32,645 nucleotides of DNA, from the NCBI GenBank assembly GCA_004369085.1, contig ML210203.1, forward strand, positions 127,319-159,963. The letters run 5' to 3'. This document shows, in pieces, positions 11,148 to 22,352 of this stretch. Both the position numbers and the translations under genes were made by a program. A model generated the notes under the pieces. The model did no database searches. It was not told the DNA's origin and was given only the letters and a program-made list of their open reading frames with translations. Source of the stretch: Coprinopsis marcescibilis (Eukaryota; Basidiomycota; Agaricomycetes; Agaricales; Psathyrellaceae). Positions within the stretch are counted from its first letter, which is position 1, and each line of letters opens with the position of its first letter.

Positions 11148-12810
11148 CGTGTTCTATCTACCTTCGACGCGGTGGTGCTACACAACCCTACGCACGCTTG
11201 ATATACCTTTTTTGCGATACACACCTTGCCGGATATACCCCGACCTACCTTTCGAGCACGGAGAAGGCTATAGTTCAAGGTTCTCGTTCCTCTTTTAATG
11301 TTTTGATTGTTATTCCTTATGACTTGGATGAATGAACGCCCGCTTTGTGCCCGAATCCCCCTCCAGGCTTCCCGATTAGTTGATGGAGAAAATGTAGGAC
11401 TCGGTGGTTAGGAACGACCGGGAAGCTTATCAAGGCGATATCCTCTGGTTAAGGATGATCGAAGAGTTGAAGTATATTTAGCTTGCCACTTGGCTGTGTG
11501 ATATATGAATTGTTGCTCCCCCAATCGATGCGTTGACATGAGTCGTTCAGGTACCTTGGAGCTGAATGTTCTCGAAGTCTCCGTGTGCGAGGTCTGGAGT
11601 CCCCGGGTCCCACATCACAGCGTTCTTGGCGATTGAAGATTTTGAATGCTCCTTGATAAATTAGCGGTGTAGAATGTGTGCGCGTGTTCTCAAAGACGCC
11701 GAGCTTGAACAAGCCTGCTGTCGATACGAGTATCAGGAGAACAACTCACTCATGCCACTAGGGCATTGTTTCGACTTGTGCGCTGATGATAATTGTGGGT
11801 CTGCTGCGTTTTCCAGGAATTTGGATCCCGCGTCAGCAGCCCCTTTATTCTTATTCAGCTCGCTTTTGTTTTATTGTGTCCAAGGGGACGATATTCAGAA
11901 TTTCAGATTGGTGTGTACACACTGCACAAACTCAACTCATTGTCGATGAGCAGTGAGCCTGTGCTGACACACTCGCCACTCGGAACTTGCTTTAAGTCCT
12001 TGCATTGCTCTGTTGGGTGTAGCTTAGGCGCCTAGATAACCTTGACGCCACTACGACGAACGTTCTTGGATTGACTTGATAGCGAAAGAGTAGGAAACTG
12101 ATCAGATTTCATGGACGGTCCTCTCCTGTGACAGATGCTGAGCGCTCCTGCACTATACAGAGAAAAATGATGTTGGGACCTACACCACGGCAGGCTGTTG
12201 TTCCGAAGCTGGCCTCCTCGCTCTTGGCTCGGAGAAAGGGATGATGATTAGGCTTTCTCAATGCTCCACACTGACCAGTTTTTCAGGCTCCGTTGGAGTC
12301 ACTTGTTCTGTCGAGTGGGCGTTTTGCATCGTGTATGTACTATTGAACGGAACACATTTTCAATCTGCGTTGTTGTCTGAGTCTCTCTGAAATAGGATCT
12401 TTCAAATAGCGCAGATCTGCAGCTCCTTTTGTGAGTACTGCTGTGCTAAGCTCTAAGCAACGAGCGCAAGAAATGTAGAGGGATGAGTTGCCATCAAGAA
12501 TCACGGATATAATAAGGTGTTGTTCATATGGCTCGGACCCTTAGGTTGTCCGTAGGACACTTGGGCGGCAAAGCCCTTGACGTTTCACCAGTACTTATAT
12601 CTCTTCCATAGTAACATCTTCAGTGGCATTATTTTCCTCCTAAATCTTATTCTTATCTATACCCCCGACATATCCACCTTTTATTATCGCCTTGAGGACT
12701 CCGTGAGGCCTCCTTGCTCCCAATCCACACCCCACATCGCTATTCGTCCTAGACTCTCTCTTCTTAACCCTTTCTCTTCACCGCATCTTCGCGTGGCTCT
12801 TGACGGCCCC
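11148..12810. other. Region with no recognisable gene
   Basis: About 1.7 kb. It holds the 3' end of the Whi2-like gene and the leader of the next gene. The frame open from 12577 joins the start at 12811 in frame, but its first 78 codons are hydrophobic and Pro/Ser-rich and read like leader DNA, so I do not include them. Short open frames such as minus 11449-11712 and plus 11674-11949 show no family features. No repeats or RNA genes are evident. Confidence 0.5.
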
Positions 12811-15229
12811 ATGCATTCTTCTGCGCTACATTTCTATCCGGCAAGAGCAGCAAGCACGCATTCAGAGCGCGACGTGAGACGACCACCGCCCAGAACAGGC
12901 TCGACTTCATCAGCAACCGCAACTACGCTAGGATCGACGGCCAGGAAGTTGTTGTCGGACGAGGTGGTGGATGATAAGCACTCTTTTAAAAGCAATAGCA
13001 CAACACAGGCCTCGCAGGGTACACGAGCGGCGGAAGCCCTTCGGGGTATCACTGGGGATAGGGTGCGCCATGCCAAGTGCCCGCCAGAGTTTCTGGAGGC
13101 CATCGCCGTCCGCCACGACAAGCAGGTGAAGATCGTAACTGGTTCAGAAGCCTCGACCTTTTTCGTCAAGTATCTTGGGTGAGTTCTTGCATCTATTGGA
13201 GCAATCTGTGGGTATTATGGCGGCTGACAGGCGTCGGACGGGGTTTTAGGGGATATGATAGCAACAAGTCAAGCATGTCAGAATCGAAGGCGATTGTTTT
13301 TGCAGTCACGGTCTGGGAACGGGGCAGGAAGTGTGTGGACTACTATATGACTTGGAGAGGGAAGACTGTACGCCCTGTTTCCCCTGCTACTTCGTGATGT
13401 GCGGTTTCTGACCATTGCTCCAGAATGCTCAGAAACTTAAAGGTCATCTTACAACTTCTCACATTGACTTCATGGCACTCAAATGATAGCTTTCGATAGA
13501 TGATGAGGTGAAACAGATCGACGACGAGTTCCGACGAGTATCGCGTCGGATAGACAGGGACTACAAGGTATTCAGGTGAGTTCAACGTCTTACAGCAGCA
13601 ACATCTTTTCTTTACCCCCACGAACTCAGGAAAGCTGGCTCCGTTGCAAGCAGCATATCTACACGAAGTACAAGTTCACGGAAGCGTTCACGGAGCCGTA
13701 GCCCCGCAGTACCCAAGAAGAATCGACCTGAACCCATCCCTGTCCCTCGTCAAGATGCACCGGCTGAACCGCTAGGTTTATAACATTTCTCCCATCCATC
13801 CATGCTCTTGCGCTTATGAAACTCTTTCCCCGCCTAGATCTAAAGCTCCCAGAACCCCCTGTGTGAGTTCCAGCAGCCATTGTACCGCGTGCATGGCTCA
13901 CGTTCCATTCACTACATCAGATCCGCAGCCGACAGTGTGATATCACTGCCCTATCTCACCATGGTGCCCGGGGTGCCGAGGGGCAATCGACGTCAGTGGT
14001 ATTGCTCCCCCTTCAATGTCCTTGAGCTGATTGTTACTCCCCACCAGTCGCACTATTTCTTACGAATCCGGATCGCCTATCCACGTACGTCATTCATGTC
14101 TACAATCGTGGCGATTTTCTGACGCATAATTCTTCTAGTTACTCCGAACTCTGTTAGTCCTGCCGCTATTTCGATCTGCCTCCCCGCTTACCCACCTTCA
14201 CAAAGCTGATGTGTCTGCCGAAACCTTGAAGCAAGCCGCGAATGGAGCTAGCCCTTTTGTCCTCGGTCAGCGAGCATTTCTTTCGGAGATCTTCTCATCC
14301 TGACACGATTACCAGCCATTACCCCTCCGGATAACACTGCACCAGATCCTGAACAGAAAGCATTCATTCCTGAAGCGTAAGTGAATTGCTTCATGTCCAC
14401 TAGTTGTTGATCCATCATTTCTCATATTCTCTGTAAATTAGATCCGGCCTCACACCCATCATGAAATCATCGGCAAGCATCTTCTCTACAGAAACGCGGT
14501 CTAGCAAGTCGTCACAGTCTAGCGCGGACTCACAGAGCACTGCGAACAACTCTCCGGACTACGATTATGCCGATCCCAACAAGCCTTTGATTGAATTCCT
14601 GATTGTACTGTTGGGTGATAAGTTGGATAAGGAGGGTCTTTCATGGCACGGGTACGTCTTGCAGAGGTCTCTCTTTTACGACTCTTCCGCTCATGTTTCA
14701 TCTTGACAGGCTTGAGCGTCAATTCTCGGCCAGGAGTCAGAACCGTGTGTTCACTAAGGAGCGAAACTCACCTTGGATTGGGCCACTCGCAAGACCTGAT
14801 CCGAGTGCTCATACCAAATCTCGCAAGAACAAGCATGTGGCACCGGGGAACGAGTCTGACTCTGATGGCATTTACGAGGAACGAGACTGGAAAGACGCGC
14901 CTGTCGTACCCTTGCAGCCTCTGCTGGAGTCGATGGGCATGATGGGATCGATGAATCACCACCCTCACCATACGCCAGTCATTCCTTTGGGGATGCCTCC
15001 TTACCCTGGAAGCGTTGTTTCCTCCCCTGTCCCTCCCAATGAACAGCAATTGAGGTATTCTACCTACTCCGCGTCTGCTGGCCCAACTATGGTTGGGTCA
15101 CCGTATGCTCCGCCATGGATGGGCTTGTCTGCTAACAACAGTGGCAGCCCTGCTGCATCACATCCTCCCTCCCGCGCAGCTTCCACGTTGGGTGGATATG
15201 GGAGTCCATATATGCAACGGGCATATTGA
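12811..15229 (+). CDS. Hypothetical protein, 12 exons, probably fungus-specific
   Basis: I do not recognise this family. Exons 12811-13178, 13250-13367, 13424-13442, 13500-13575, 13630-13775, 13838-13860, 13921-13991, 14048-14084, 14139-14265, 14316-14376, 14442-14651 and 14710-15229 join in frame to 591 residues. Residues 1-85 are Ser/Thr-rich and disordered. About 88-175 look folded (KCPPEFLEAIAVRHDKQVKI, then FAVTVWERGRKCVDYYMTW). A charged helix (DDEVKQIDDEFRRVSRRIDR) leads to a basic Ser/Arg tract (RKRSRSRSP, 211-219) that could be a nuclear localisation signal. Near 395-420 is a second ordered patch (FLIVLLGDKLDKEGLSWHG). The tail is rich in Pro, Met, His and Ser. There is no signal peptide and no clear membrane segment. 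Splicing between 13838 and 14265 is least certain; other junctions there give stops. A regulatory or scaffold role is only a guess. Confidence 0.7.
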
Positions 15230-16249
15230 TTTCTAACGGTGATTAACGACGCCGATGGCACACCGTTCTGTTCGATGCTAGATGCTCGAAATTTGGCTCA
15301 TGCGAGTGAAATGATCCGCTAGGTTCATTTCATTTGAGCTATCCAGCGCTCATTCCCCGCCATTCTTTGTTTACTTTTTATCCCTTCTCCTTCTCCCTCG
15401 ACTATGTATCCGTCGCATCCTTACACATCCATTATCACCCCAGATCATACGCATCATAACCACCCAACCATCCAGAAACCATTGTTACGACCTACATTTA
15501 CGAATTGATACCATGAAGACTTCGACACACATACCTTCGACATGTTAAATAAAGCAATTTCTACCTATATTTCTTGCTCTGCTTGCTCTTGTCCTCGATG
15601 ACTAGGCTTTCTAATTTCCTTATACCTTATACTCGAGCTAGTACTTCAAGCTTTCTTGCGCTGCTTTACATTCCTTCCCACTCTTTTACATCGATTCATT
15701 TACTTTGCATGTTTCCCTGGGTTTTTTCGGCGCCCTTTGAACTCTTCGCTACATTGCAGATCCCTTTCTTCTGCTCCGAGCATTCCCTGGACCATACCAC
15801 CATCTCTGCTACTGTTGCTGCTGTACATTGTAGCAGTTTATTTCTTTTATCGAAATTAGTGTACACTGGCACCTTACATCATGAAACCAAACACAAATCC
15901 AATCTAACTTGTACCATGACCCCAGCGTTCAGACACACTGGCCGTTTGTCCTGCTGAAGCGCCTAATTGTCTACTGCTCCCGGTAGAGCAGGATCATGAT
16001 GATGATGATGATGTAGAAATGTTGGCGAGTGCAGTGTCTAGTTCTTCTTTTCTCTTTCCACAACTTCCACGTCTAGCGAAGCTAGCTGTGTGTATTTACT
16101 GTCCTTCGACATTCAACTGATTACCTTTCGTTTCTGCGGTCTGACTGGTTCTGAACTGCATAATATTCAACTAATTCAACTTTCGGGCGACCCTCAAGCT
16201 TGGTCCAATCCCTCGGTTCAATAAAAAATATTCCATTTGACCTCTCTTG
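15230..16249. other. 3' region and mannosidase leader
   Basis: About 1 kb without a gene. AATAAA at 15548-15553, 319 bases after the stop at 15229, is a possible polyadenylation signal. T/C-rich sequence follows, then a short trinucleotide repeat at 15996-16013. The open frame at 15574-15957 is low-complexity and hydrophobic, with no support as a gene. Confidence 0.5.
15996..16013 (+). repeat. (ATG)6 microsatellite
   Basis: Six perfect ATG repeats lie about 240 bases before the mannosidase start, outside any coding region. Such tracts vary in length between isolates and would serve as a marker; no function is implied. Confidence 0.8.
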
Positions 16250-18887
16250 ATGAGTTCTGGACGCAAGAAGGGCTCCAAGTCCCAGGTACAAAAGGGACGC
16301 CAGGAGGGTCCGGGTGGTTCGAACGTCTCGAAGGTACGCGCTGACTTCTGTAACCCTGTCGCCCTCATTCTCACAAGCGTAGAAGGAGACAAGTTCTGTG
16401 GACGGGCATGAGAAGGAGGACGCCGGTGCTGATACCAAAGCTTCCAGCGCATTCGACAGCCTCAATTCAGGTCTTCTATGGAGAGCCCTGCTTGTTGCTT
16501 TCCTGGCTTTTGCGTACCTGGTAGGCATTGTTTGCTCGCTCCTACTCGGTGTTCACTGTATGCTAATGGATGTGTTTTGGTCAGAAACCTGAGGTGCTTC
16601 TGGATGTGTATGATATGTGGGTGGGGTTCTCCGAGCATAACAATGTTGCGCATGGGAGCTCGAGGCGTGAAGAATTGGTTTGGCTACCGCCGGATGAAAT
16701 GAAGAGGGATGCTGTGGTTCAGGCTTTCAAAGTGCGTATTTCACGTTGGACTTGAGCGTTAGACGATGTTCTAATGGGGTTTGAATTTGTAGCATGCATG
16801 GGGAGCGTATGGTGTGTCTCTACAGATGCAACAAGTACTAACGTGGGTTTTGACTGAGTCCTGTGTTTAGAGCGCGATGCTATGGGAAGCGACGAGTACC
16901 ACCCCATCAGTAGAGAAGGAACAGACCTCGCGGGCGGGGGTGGAATTGGCTACACAGTTATCGACGCTATTGACACCATGCATATAATGGGACTGTCAGA
17001 AGAGTATTCGAGAGCCCGGGGGTGGATCGCCAACAATCTAGATTTCGAGCGCAAGGGCCTGTTTAGCACATTCGAGGTACGTAAATCTATTTCTCTTGTA
17101 TGGCAACCCTACTGATTGTTCGACCTTGTTAGACGACTATCCGAGTACTGGGAGGCCTCTTGTCGATACACCACCTTTCTGGAAATGACCCGATTTACCT
17201 GGAGAAAGCTATCGATATTGCGGACCGACTCATGTATGCGTTCGAGGATAGCCCATACCACCTACCCCTTCCTTATGTGGACCTGGTGGATAGGAAAGGG
17301 TATCACACGAAAGACTACACTGGTCTCGTCAGTGTGGCGGAAGTCGGAACATTACAGCTCGAGCTGAAGTACCTTACCCATTTGACTGGGAACCGTGATT
17401 ACTGGGAGGCAGCTGAGAAGGTTATGAAGACTTTGAATTCTGCGAAACTGCCGCACGGATTGGCATCGATATTCTTGAAGTGAGTGAAACAATTGCTTAA
17501 GGAAGTCAGTTTTCGGGCTAATGAGAGGGTCTAGCTATGAAGAGGGGCAGTATGTTACCTCCGCCGTCAGCCTTGGCTCAAGAGGGGACTCGTTCTACGA
17601 GTATCTCTTGTACGTCACCATCTTTTTTCTCGCACCTCGTACACACTAACAATGTTCTAGGAAGCAATATATCCAAACTGTGGGTCTCCCGCGCCCAATT
17701 GTCCTCCAACACCTCGCTTATCCTCTCCTGTTTATAGAACCGCACAGAACCAGTGTATCAAGATGTACGTTCCGGTAATCCTTTGACCCCACTTTAGCGA
17801 CTTAACCTACACGAACAGTCATACAAAGAAACCATGGATGGAGCGCACCAGTACCTAATTCAAAAGAGCCCCGGAAACAACTTGGTGTATACTTCAGAAC
17901 TCAGACCCGAAGATAATGGGAGCGGAGAGATGTACGATATCGACCTTTCACCTACCAGCCCGTACTGACACCTGGTTCTAGCTCGTGGCGACTAACACCA
18001 AAACAAGATCATTTGGTCTGCTTCTTGGGTGGATCTCTCCTCCTTGGAGCTACCAATGCTCGTTCTCAAGTCGACCGCGTTTCTCGACCACCTAAGCAAG
18101 AAGAGCTCACCGAGGATGGCTGGCGGGACTGGAACACAGGGATGGAGCTCATCAAGACCTGTATGAAGACTCACGACACTGCAACGTATGTCTATTTGTT
18201 CACGCATAGATCTCGGTCTGATTTCCGCTCCTCAGAGGCCTGTCCCCTGAGATAGTCTACTTCAGAGTCCCAAGCGACGGCATGGATACGTATGAATTTG
18301 CCCCAACAGACTGGTACATTCGTGGAGCCCAGTAAGTTCACTGGCTTCCTTTGGACATTTACATTCTCATTCTGGTTACTAGACCCGGGATTCCTGCCCC
18401 ATATGACGCACGATATATGCTCCGACCGGAGACTGTTGAATCGCTCTTCATAGCGTACAGGCTGACTGGAGATGAAATCTTCCGCGAACATGGATGGAAG
18501 ATATTCCAAGCGATTGAGAAGCACTGCAAAGTCGAGTCTGGCGGCTATGCAACTGTCATCAATGTCGACGAGAACCCTGCACAGTTGGAAGATAAGATGG
18601 AGACTTTCTTCCTGGTAAGACTGTTTCTCCTCCACACGATAGCCAGTTCTGACCTTGCATGCAGAGCGAAACACTGAAGTACCTTTACTTGCTCTTTTCC
18701 GACTCAAACACGATACCGCTGGACAGTAGGTGACTTCCTCGTTCTTTATCATATTCGCGCTAAATTGGCATTTCTTCTAGGATATGTATTTAATACCGAG
18801 GTAAGTCGCCAACGAGTGATCCTCGTCTTGTACAGTGTTGGCTAACATTGTTTACAGGCACATCCATTCCCTATTATTCAGGCCTAA
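16250..18887 (+). CDS. GH47 class I alpha-1,2-mannosidase (N-glycan processing)
   Basis: Removes alpha-1,2-linked mannose from N-glycans in the ER or Golgi; calcium-dependent inverting enzyme. Sixteen exons give 605 residues: 16250-16333, 16383-16520, 16585-16731, 16793-16811, 16871-17076, 17133-17479, 17535-17609, 17661-17679, 17738-17764, 17819-17931, 17982-18185, 18236-18331, 18383-18614, 18665-18725, 18781-18800 and 18858-18887. A short basic N-terminus and one membrane segment (about 59-74) make a type II protein with a lumenal catalytic domain. Family hallmarks are all present: AFKHAWGAYERDAMGSDEY, FETTIRVLGGLL (Glu198), GDSFYEYLLKQY (Asp332), KQDHLVCFLGG, LRPETVES (Glu508) and the calcium-site VFNTEAHPFPI (Thr595). 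These match the acid, Asp, base and Thr positions known for the family. Two exons are only 19 bases. ER versus Golgi type is not decided. Confidence 0.94.
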
Positions 18888-19140
18888 TTTCCCATTGAAT
18901 GCAATCATATGCTACTGGTTATCTGTTGCCATACTGCAGACCCTGGTTCAAACATTTGGCAATCCCGCAGCTTGTACGGCTTGATACAGTGGTCTATTCC
19001 ACCTATATCTGAAGCATCCGTATTTGCTTTTTATCCCCCCCAGTTGATTACTTACGCGACATTTATGAACAACTTGTCGAGAGTGCCGATCCTCTGCGTC
19101 CACAGAGAGTGGCGGAGGGTCTTAAATCGCGGGTAAATAT
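18888..19140. other. Shared 3' region between convergent genes
   Basis: These 253 bases separate the stops of the GH47 mannosidase (plus) and the F-box gene (minus). The two 3' untranslated regions probably overlap or nearly so. No AATAAA is evident and no gene is seen. Confidence 0.5.
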
Positions 19141-21003
19141 TCAAAGTTTCACGTCTCCATCTACCTCTACGTGTTCCAAGTGCAACAGCTTTTCGGTAAC
19201 GCCAGAAACAGCGAGGTCAGCCAGTCTTCTCGTATAATATTCAACCGGCCTCGCCCTCCACCCCGCTACTTTGATTATGTCTTCCCGTGAGCTCGGATTC
19301 GTTTTAAAATATATGCGTTTCAAGTTGCTGAACTTGAGCAACCACGGAACGAAAGGGTCTGAACCAGGTCTGGTAAAGTGTTCCTCGTCGATGTCCAGGA
19401 TGGGAAGTTCTACTGAGAAGGCCAACCCTTCCACACAAGCCGTCCAGGACGTCGACGCGTCCAATGTCGTCCGAGTGCCGAGCCAAAACCAGTACATCGT
19501 TGAACCCCCAACTGGGAAGCATAACTCAACTTTAAACGCAAGCTCCCCTCCCTCCCGATTGTACAACTCCGATAGGCCAAGGAATTGCTTTTGAACTCTC
19601 GCATTGTCCCTGAGAACGCCAAAATCTGGAATTGCCACTCTCAATGTCCTAAGGATCGGGAAATGGTCCCGCCAATCGTTGGACGTCCATGACAATCCGA
19701 ACCACTCTGCTGCCACTGTGAGCTCTGTGAGATTTGGCCAGACGGGTGGCGGGTATGATTCGACTGGTTCCAGCGAAACGTGATGGGGGAACCAGGGCCC
19801 CTTGAGCGACAGTTTTTGCAGGGACTGGAATCCAGCGAGCCACTCGTTAAGTGGTTCTGGGTCGATTGGCCCAAATTGCTCTAGCTCCAAGACCTTGATA
19901 CCGGGGTCACATTTAACTGCTGCCCCAATGAAGGAGATAAAGGTGGCAAAAGAGTATGGACCAATTGGTAAATCCAGTCGGTTGATGGCCAGCCTTTCGA
20001 GACAGCCTGCTTTCGAGGATGCCACAAGAGCGCTGTAAAGCCATTGAAGGAGCGGAGGTTGGACGAGAGAGCGCGAGGAGATAATCGACAAACTCTGCAG
20101 GCGGATGTTTTGGCAGGCGAGAGGAGAGAGGGTAGCCAAGATCTGCGGCACCGCAGAGGATCCAAAGAAGGAACTTGAAGTGGACTTCCCGGTCTGGGCA
20201 CGTTCAAAACGCCAATGGGAACCTTGAAGAATTGATTCCTCGGGTTGGGGGAGAGCGGACAGAGAGTGTGAAGCTGGTGATGTGGTGTGGAGAGCTGATA
20301 AAGAACGAGAAATGGATTTCACAGACGGTATTACGGTAGATAAAGCCGTCACCGTAGATTCCAACGCTGTGGACAGACTTCGACGAACAGGGAATATGGG
20401 TCGATAGACGTATATGTCTCTCATTTCTTCAAGACCCGCGATTTCAAGGGTTTCACAACCCTTCTCCAACACCATATTTAACAATCGCCCAATGGTGTTC
20501 GATCGATGCGAGAGTCCCTCATCGTCACCCTCTTCGACGTGCCTATCTTGAACCTGGTTGAAATCCAGCTTGACGTGCTTGACGGTGCGGAATCGGTTGA
20601 GGGCCGCCAAAACGCGGTTGCAGAAGGGTGTAGAATTGATATTCTTCGGGAAGCTGCAGATGAAGGAGTTGGTATGGTCCACCAGATAGGGCAAACGGAG
20701 GATAGAAAGCGCATCATGTTTGAACCTGATAGACTGGATGACCACGCTCCTCCTCGAGTCCAAGTCCTGGATACTGATTTCGATTCGCTTTTGAGGATTC
20801 GGAATCCCCAGACGGTTTAGATATGCAAGTAAGCAAGCCCTGTAGCACTGCCTGGAGAGGAAGGCAAGGTCGAGTAAGCTTTCTTCTGGTATGAGCTCAT
20901 GATAAGACACGATCTGTTCCCAAAGCTCTGGTGGAAGTGTTTGACCGGCGCCGTCGGAGATGGAAGCCTCCCAGTTGTGGTCGTGAAAACTGTTCGGAGA
21001 CAT
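19141..21003 (-). CDS. F-box protein, intronless
   Basis: Probable substrate receptor of an SCF-type ubiquitin ligase, 620 residues in one exon. The F-box lies at about residues 20-65 (TLPPELWEQIVSYHEL, then LLDLAFLSRQCYRACLLAYL). The rest is a long region with irregular leucine-rich segments (for example LRLQSLSI-like strands, GIKVLELEQFGPIDPEPL, LQKLSLKGPWFP, LTELTVAAEWFGLSW, LRTLRVAIPDFGVL), consistent with a degenerate LRR solenoid for target binding. This architecture is common in expanded agaricomycete F-box families. It lacks introns, unlike every other multi-kilobase gene in the window. The substrate cannot be told. The start at 21003 is the first ATG of the frame, and the F-box sits where expected. 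Confidence 0.85.
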   Translation of the reverse strand: MSPNSFHDHNWEASISDGAGQTLPPELWEQIVSYHELIPEESLLDLAFLSRQCYRACLLAYLNRLGIPNPQKRIEISIQDLDSRRSVVIQSIRFKHDALSILRLPYLVDHTNSFICSFPKNINSTPFCNRVLAALNRFRTVKHVKLDFNQVQDRHVEEGDDEGLSHRSNTIGRLLNMVLEKGCETLEIAGLEEMRDIYVYRPIFPVRRSLSTALESTVTALSTVIPSVKSISRSLSALHTTSPASHSLSALPQPEESILQGSHWRFERAQTGKSTSSSFFGSSAVPQILATLSPLACQNIRLQSLSIISSRSLVQPPLLQWLYSALVASSKAGCLERLAINRLDLPIGPYSFATFISFIGAAVKCDPGIKVLELEQFGPIDPEPLNEWLAGFQSLQKLSLKGPWFPHHVSLEPVESYPPPVWPNLTELTVAAEWFGLSWTSNDWRDHFPILRTLRVAIPDFGVLRDNARVQKQFLGLSELYNREGGELAFKVELCFPVGGSTMYWFWLGTRTTLDASTSWTACVEGLAFSVELPILDIDEEHFTRPGSDPFVPWLLKFSNLKRIYFKTNPSSREDIIKVAGWRARPVEYYTRRLADLAVSGVTEKLLHLEHVEVDGDVKL

Positions 21004-22352
21004 CTAGAAAGTCTTCTTGGAATAAGGATAAGTGTTAGATGCTCGGCGATACTAAGGTAAGCGTACATACTCTCAAGCCTTGGTGCAGATGAAGTCAGGA
21101 ACTAATGGGGGATGTACAGGTGCGTGAGTAGACCGAACCTCCAAATATTATCATGACAAGTTGGCCTGAGAGCAAGAAGTTGAACAACAGACTTGGCTAT
21201 GCACAGGTCCGTGCGCAATCAAGATAGTTTGATGCAAAAATCTGTTGCAACACCTACTTACAACAAGTGTGTCCTTGCCAGTGTCCACCACAGTGCGCAT
21301 GGTAATATATCATGTCCTAAGGCAATGGAGCCATCCTGAAGTGATAAATATGCTTAGCATGACCGTCACGACAAGGTGAGTATGCACTCTAGTACCGCAA
21401 CTTTATGCGCAAGGAGTCTAGGCTGAGTCTTTCATCTTCCTCCGAGTCGTTGCTCTCCGATGCCAGAGTAAAGCAAAGCATCCCGAGGCCCAACAAATCG
21501 GGAGTGGGTTTCATGGAGACGCCTGCCTCACGTCCGGCTTAGGCGCGAAAGATAAAAGGGGGTTGATGTTGTGCGCAAGTCTGAGTACTACTAGCGTGCC
21601 AATGGCCTCAAGTCGCTTGTGTGCGGGCGAGCGGCCGGCCTTGTTACTATACCGTGGTGTTCCTCGGATTTCTTTTTCAGCAACTTGTCAAGGTGGCTAT
21701 CGCAACCTCTCTGTTTCATTGAGCGGCCGGGCAAGTATATCCAGAATAATCCAAGGGGGTAGTTGCGGTGCGCCTATGTAGCATTGACTTAACGCGGTAG
21801 AGTAAGGGGGAGGCGTTTTGGAGGTGTGAGGTTATATATGGTAACCTAGGGGTGTCAGCTCAGGCTTCTGGCAGGAAAAGGCTTCTCGCGGGAAGGCGAC
21901 ACCTAGCTGATCGATTTTCAGTATTAGTTTTTTGACCATGACCATGTCACGGACTAGTATATGGTTCTACAGGCTAAGCTGAAGTTGCCATAGTGATTGG
22001 CGGAGGGACGAGCGCTTATCTACACTGACACGCTCACCTCCGTACCTACAAAGCCAATGGGTACACAGTGCGGTATAGCTCGTATGGGCACCGTGATCTC
22101 CGAAGATTTACAGCATTCTACTTCTCCCTTCCACGCGGTGCAGAGGCCATGGAGCTAGCGCTCTCGGAGGCCTTGCCTCTGCTCCGCTGAACTGGTCTCA
22201 TATTCGTCTATGCTCGCAAGGCTGGATTATGTGAGCACCGCCAGAGCTAGTATAAATACTACTGCGAAATTCAGTAGAGATTATCTCAACATCTCACAAC
22301 CTACCACTCCTACCACTCCTACTAACTGCTGTGATACTACTACGCTTTCACC
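21004..22352. other. Intergenic region between divergent F-box and M43 copy 2
   Basis: About 1.35 kb that must contain the F-box promoter (minus) and the promoter of M43 copy 2 (plus). A 72-codon frame at 21563-21781 has no family resemblance. The leader of copy 2 has a short imperfect tandem TACCACTCC repeat near 22303-22322. Nothing else is recognised. Confidence 0.5.
22251..22258 (+). promoter_or_regulatory. TATA box of M43 protease copy 2
   Basis: TATAAATA lies 102 bases before the ATG at 22353. The octamer and spacing match copy 3 closely and copy 1 nearly. Confidence 0.65.

Noticed and set aside
12577..12810. Upstream in-frame start of the 591-residue protein with a hydrophobic N-terminus that resembles a signal peptide
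   Set aside because: The stretch is T/C-rich leader-like DNA with many Ser/Pro/Ile codons and no charged start. It cannot be fully excluded without transcript data.
13880..14122. An 80-codon continuous frame as part of the 591-residue gene
   Set aside because: Using it makes the next exon run into a stop after LTPNSVSP; introns at 13861-13920, 13992-14047 and 14085-14138 keep the frame open through to the large last exons.
15996..16013. Trinucleotide tract as part of a CRISPR-like or satellite array
   Set aside because: It is a single six-unit microsatellite without spacers.
21563..21781. A 72-codon plus frame in the F-box/M43 intergenic region
   Set aside because: It is short and of mixed composition, with no domain and no splice continuation found.
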